From: SIG454 sp045578465
Lineage (GTDB): Bacteria > Bacillota > Clostridia > Monoglobales > Monoglobaceae
Length of the DNA stretch: 21,737 bases
Assembly (NCBI GenBank): GCA_045578465.1
Contig: JAZNKJ010000042.1
Coordinates: forward strand, 1 to 21,737
Reading direction: 5' to 3'
The position numbers and the translations under genes are program-made. A model generated the notes under the pieces. The model did no database searches. It had not been told where the DNA came from and worked only from the letters and a program-made list of their open reading frames with translations. Position 1 is the stretch's first letter. Every line of letters starts with the position of its first letter. This document shows positions 21,234 through 21,737 of the stretch, in pieces.

Positions 21234-21737
21234 CTATACATTAAGTCCTGTTTCCTCGGGCACTCCAAGGAGAATGTTCATATTCTGAATTGCCGAGCCT
21301 GATGCACCTTTTCCAAGGTTGTCAAATCGGGCAGTTAGGATAATTCTGTCTTCGTTTCCGAAAGCGGAAATTTCCATATCGTCTCTTCCTGAAAAGGCAA
21401 GAGCGGATAAGAATCCCTCTTCATCGGGAGCTTCTTCAAAATGCACGATTTTGCTGTTATAAGTTTCTCTGTAAATTCTTCGGACATCTTCTAAGTTGCC
21501 CTTTAAATTCTTTGTAAAGAGCGGAACTGTAACTTCCATTCCGCTGTAAAAGTCAGCAACGATTGGAGAAAAGCAAGGGAGACTTTCAAGCCCTGAAATC
21601 TTCGCCATCTCTTTAAGATGCTTATGAGACTGGGCAAGACCATACTGTCTCGGCGCACCTAAGAGCGGAGAGCGGTTTTCGTCCTCATATCCCGCAATCA
21701 TCTGTTTCCCACCGCCACTATAACCTGTTATTGAAAA
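21234..21737 (-). CDS. argC: N-acetyl-gamma-glutamyl-phosphate reductase (C-terminal part, cut by window edge)
   Basis: An open frame of 167 codons runs from the window edge to a TAG at 21234. The edge sequence reads ITGYSGGGKQMIAGYE, the substrate-binding segment after the catalytic cysteine in ArgC, and the end reads LGKGASGSAIQNMNILLG. The fragment therefore covers the C-terminal half; the NADPH-binding half and the catalytic Cys lie outside. The enzyme reduces N-acetylglutamyl-phosphate to the semialdehyde. An internal ATG at 21701 is not a real start, since homology continues upstream of it. It is the first visible gene of the argC-J-B-D-F operon. Confidence 0.95.
   Translation of the reverse strand, partial: FSITGYSGGGKQMIAGYEDENRSPLLGAPRQYGLAQSHKHLKEMAKISGLESLPCFSPIVADFYSGMEVTVPLFTKNLKGNLEDVRRIYRETYNSKIVHFEEAPDEEGFLSALAFSGRDDMEISAFGNEDRIILTARFDNLGKGASGSAIQNMNILLGVPEETGLNV

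Noticed and set aside
21234..21701. Treating argC as a complete 155-residue gene starting at 21701
   Set aside because: The frame stays open to the window edge and the residues before that ATG (ITGYSGGGKQ) are conserved ArgC sequence.

Overview
The window reads like the chromosome of an anaerobic, moderately AT-rich Firmicute, most likely a gut Clostridia member. The evidence is oxygen-sensitive glycyl-radical chemistry, strong AGGAGG-type ribosome binding sites, near-consensus sigma-A promoters, and gene families typical of Clostridia (DUF1292 protein, WalK/PhoR-like kinase, argC-J-B-D-F cluster). All 24 genes lie on the minus strand, so transcription runs from high to low coordinates. No tRNA, rRNA, CRISPR array, insertion sequence or phage gene is visible. 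No gap without a gene exceeds about 190 bases.

Region 1 (21737 down to 16907) is an arginine biosynthesis operon: argC (cut by the window edge), argJ, argB, argD and argF, tightly packed and closed by a strong hairpin. It converts glutamate to citrulline by the cyclic N-acetyl route. Region 2 (16887 down to 12940) has its own promoter and holds an AMP-forming acyl-CoA synthetase, a DUF1292 protein and a membrane histidine kinase. It ends in a rho-independent terminator that overlaps the kinase stop codon.

Region 3 (12862 down to position 1 and beyond) is a 16-gene bacterial microcompartment (BMC) operon of the glycyl-radical-enzyme type (GRM). It most resembles the fucose/rhamnose-linked GRM5 loci known from Clostridium phytofermentans. 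Gene order is: diol dehydratase (glycyl radical enzyme), its activase, EutS-like shell protein, EutP-like GTPase, [internal promoter], class II sugar-phosphate aldolase, PduO-C-like protein, zinc alcohol dehydrogenase, BMC-H, N-terminally extended BMC-H, BMC-P vertex protein, PduS, PduT, CoA-acylating aldehyde dehydrogenase, second BMC-T, PduL and a DeoR regulator cut by the window edge.

Inferred pathway: deoxysugar phosphate (fuculose-1-P or rhamnulose-1-P) is split to DHAP and lactaldehyde. Lactaldehyde is reduced to 1,2-propanediol, which is dehydrated to propionaldehyde inside the shell. Propionaldehyde is then dismutated to propanol and propionyl-CoA, and propionyl-CoA becomes propionyl-phosphate. 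NAD and CoA are recycled inside the compartment. Encapsulation-peptide-like amphipathic helices are visible on the dehydrogenases, PduL, the aldolase (C-terminal) and the PduO-like protein, and possibly as an internal insertion in the dehydratase.

Points most worth a second look: (i) a shell protein gene with two well-formed translation starts, giving a BMC-H with or without a 41-residue charged tail; (ii) a perfect 13-bp hairpin between the hexamer and pentamer shell genes; (iii) a five-cysteine linker before the aldolase targeting helix; (iv) a roughly 44-residue insertion in the dehydratase; (v) an internal promoter that splits the catalytic core from the shell and cargo genes.
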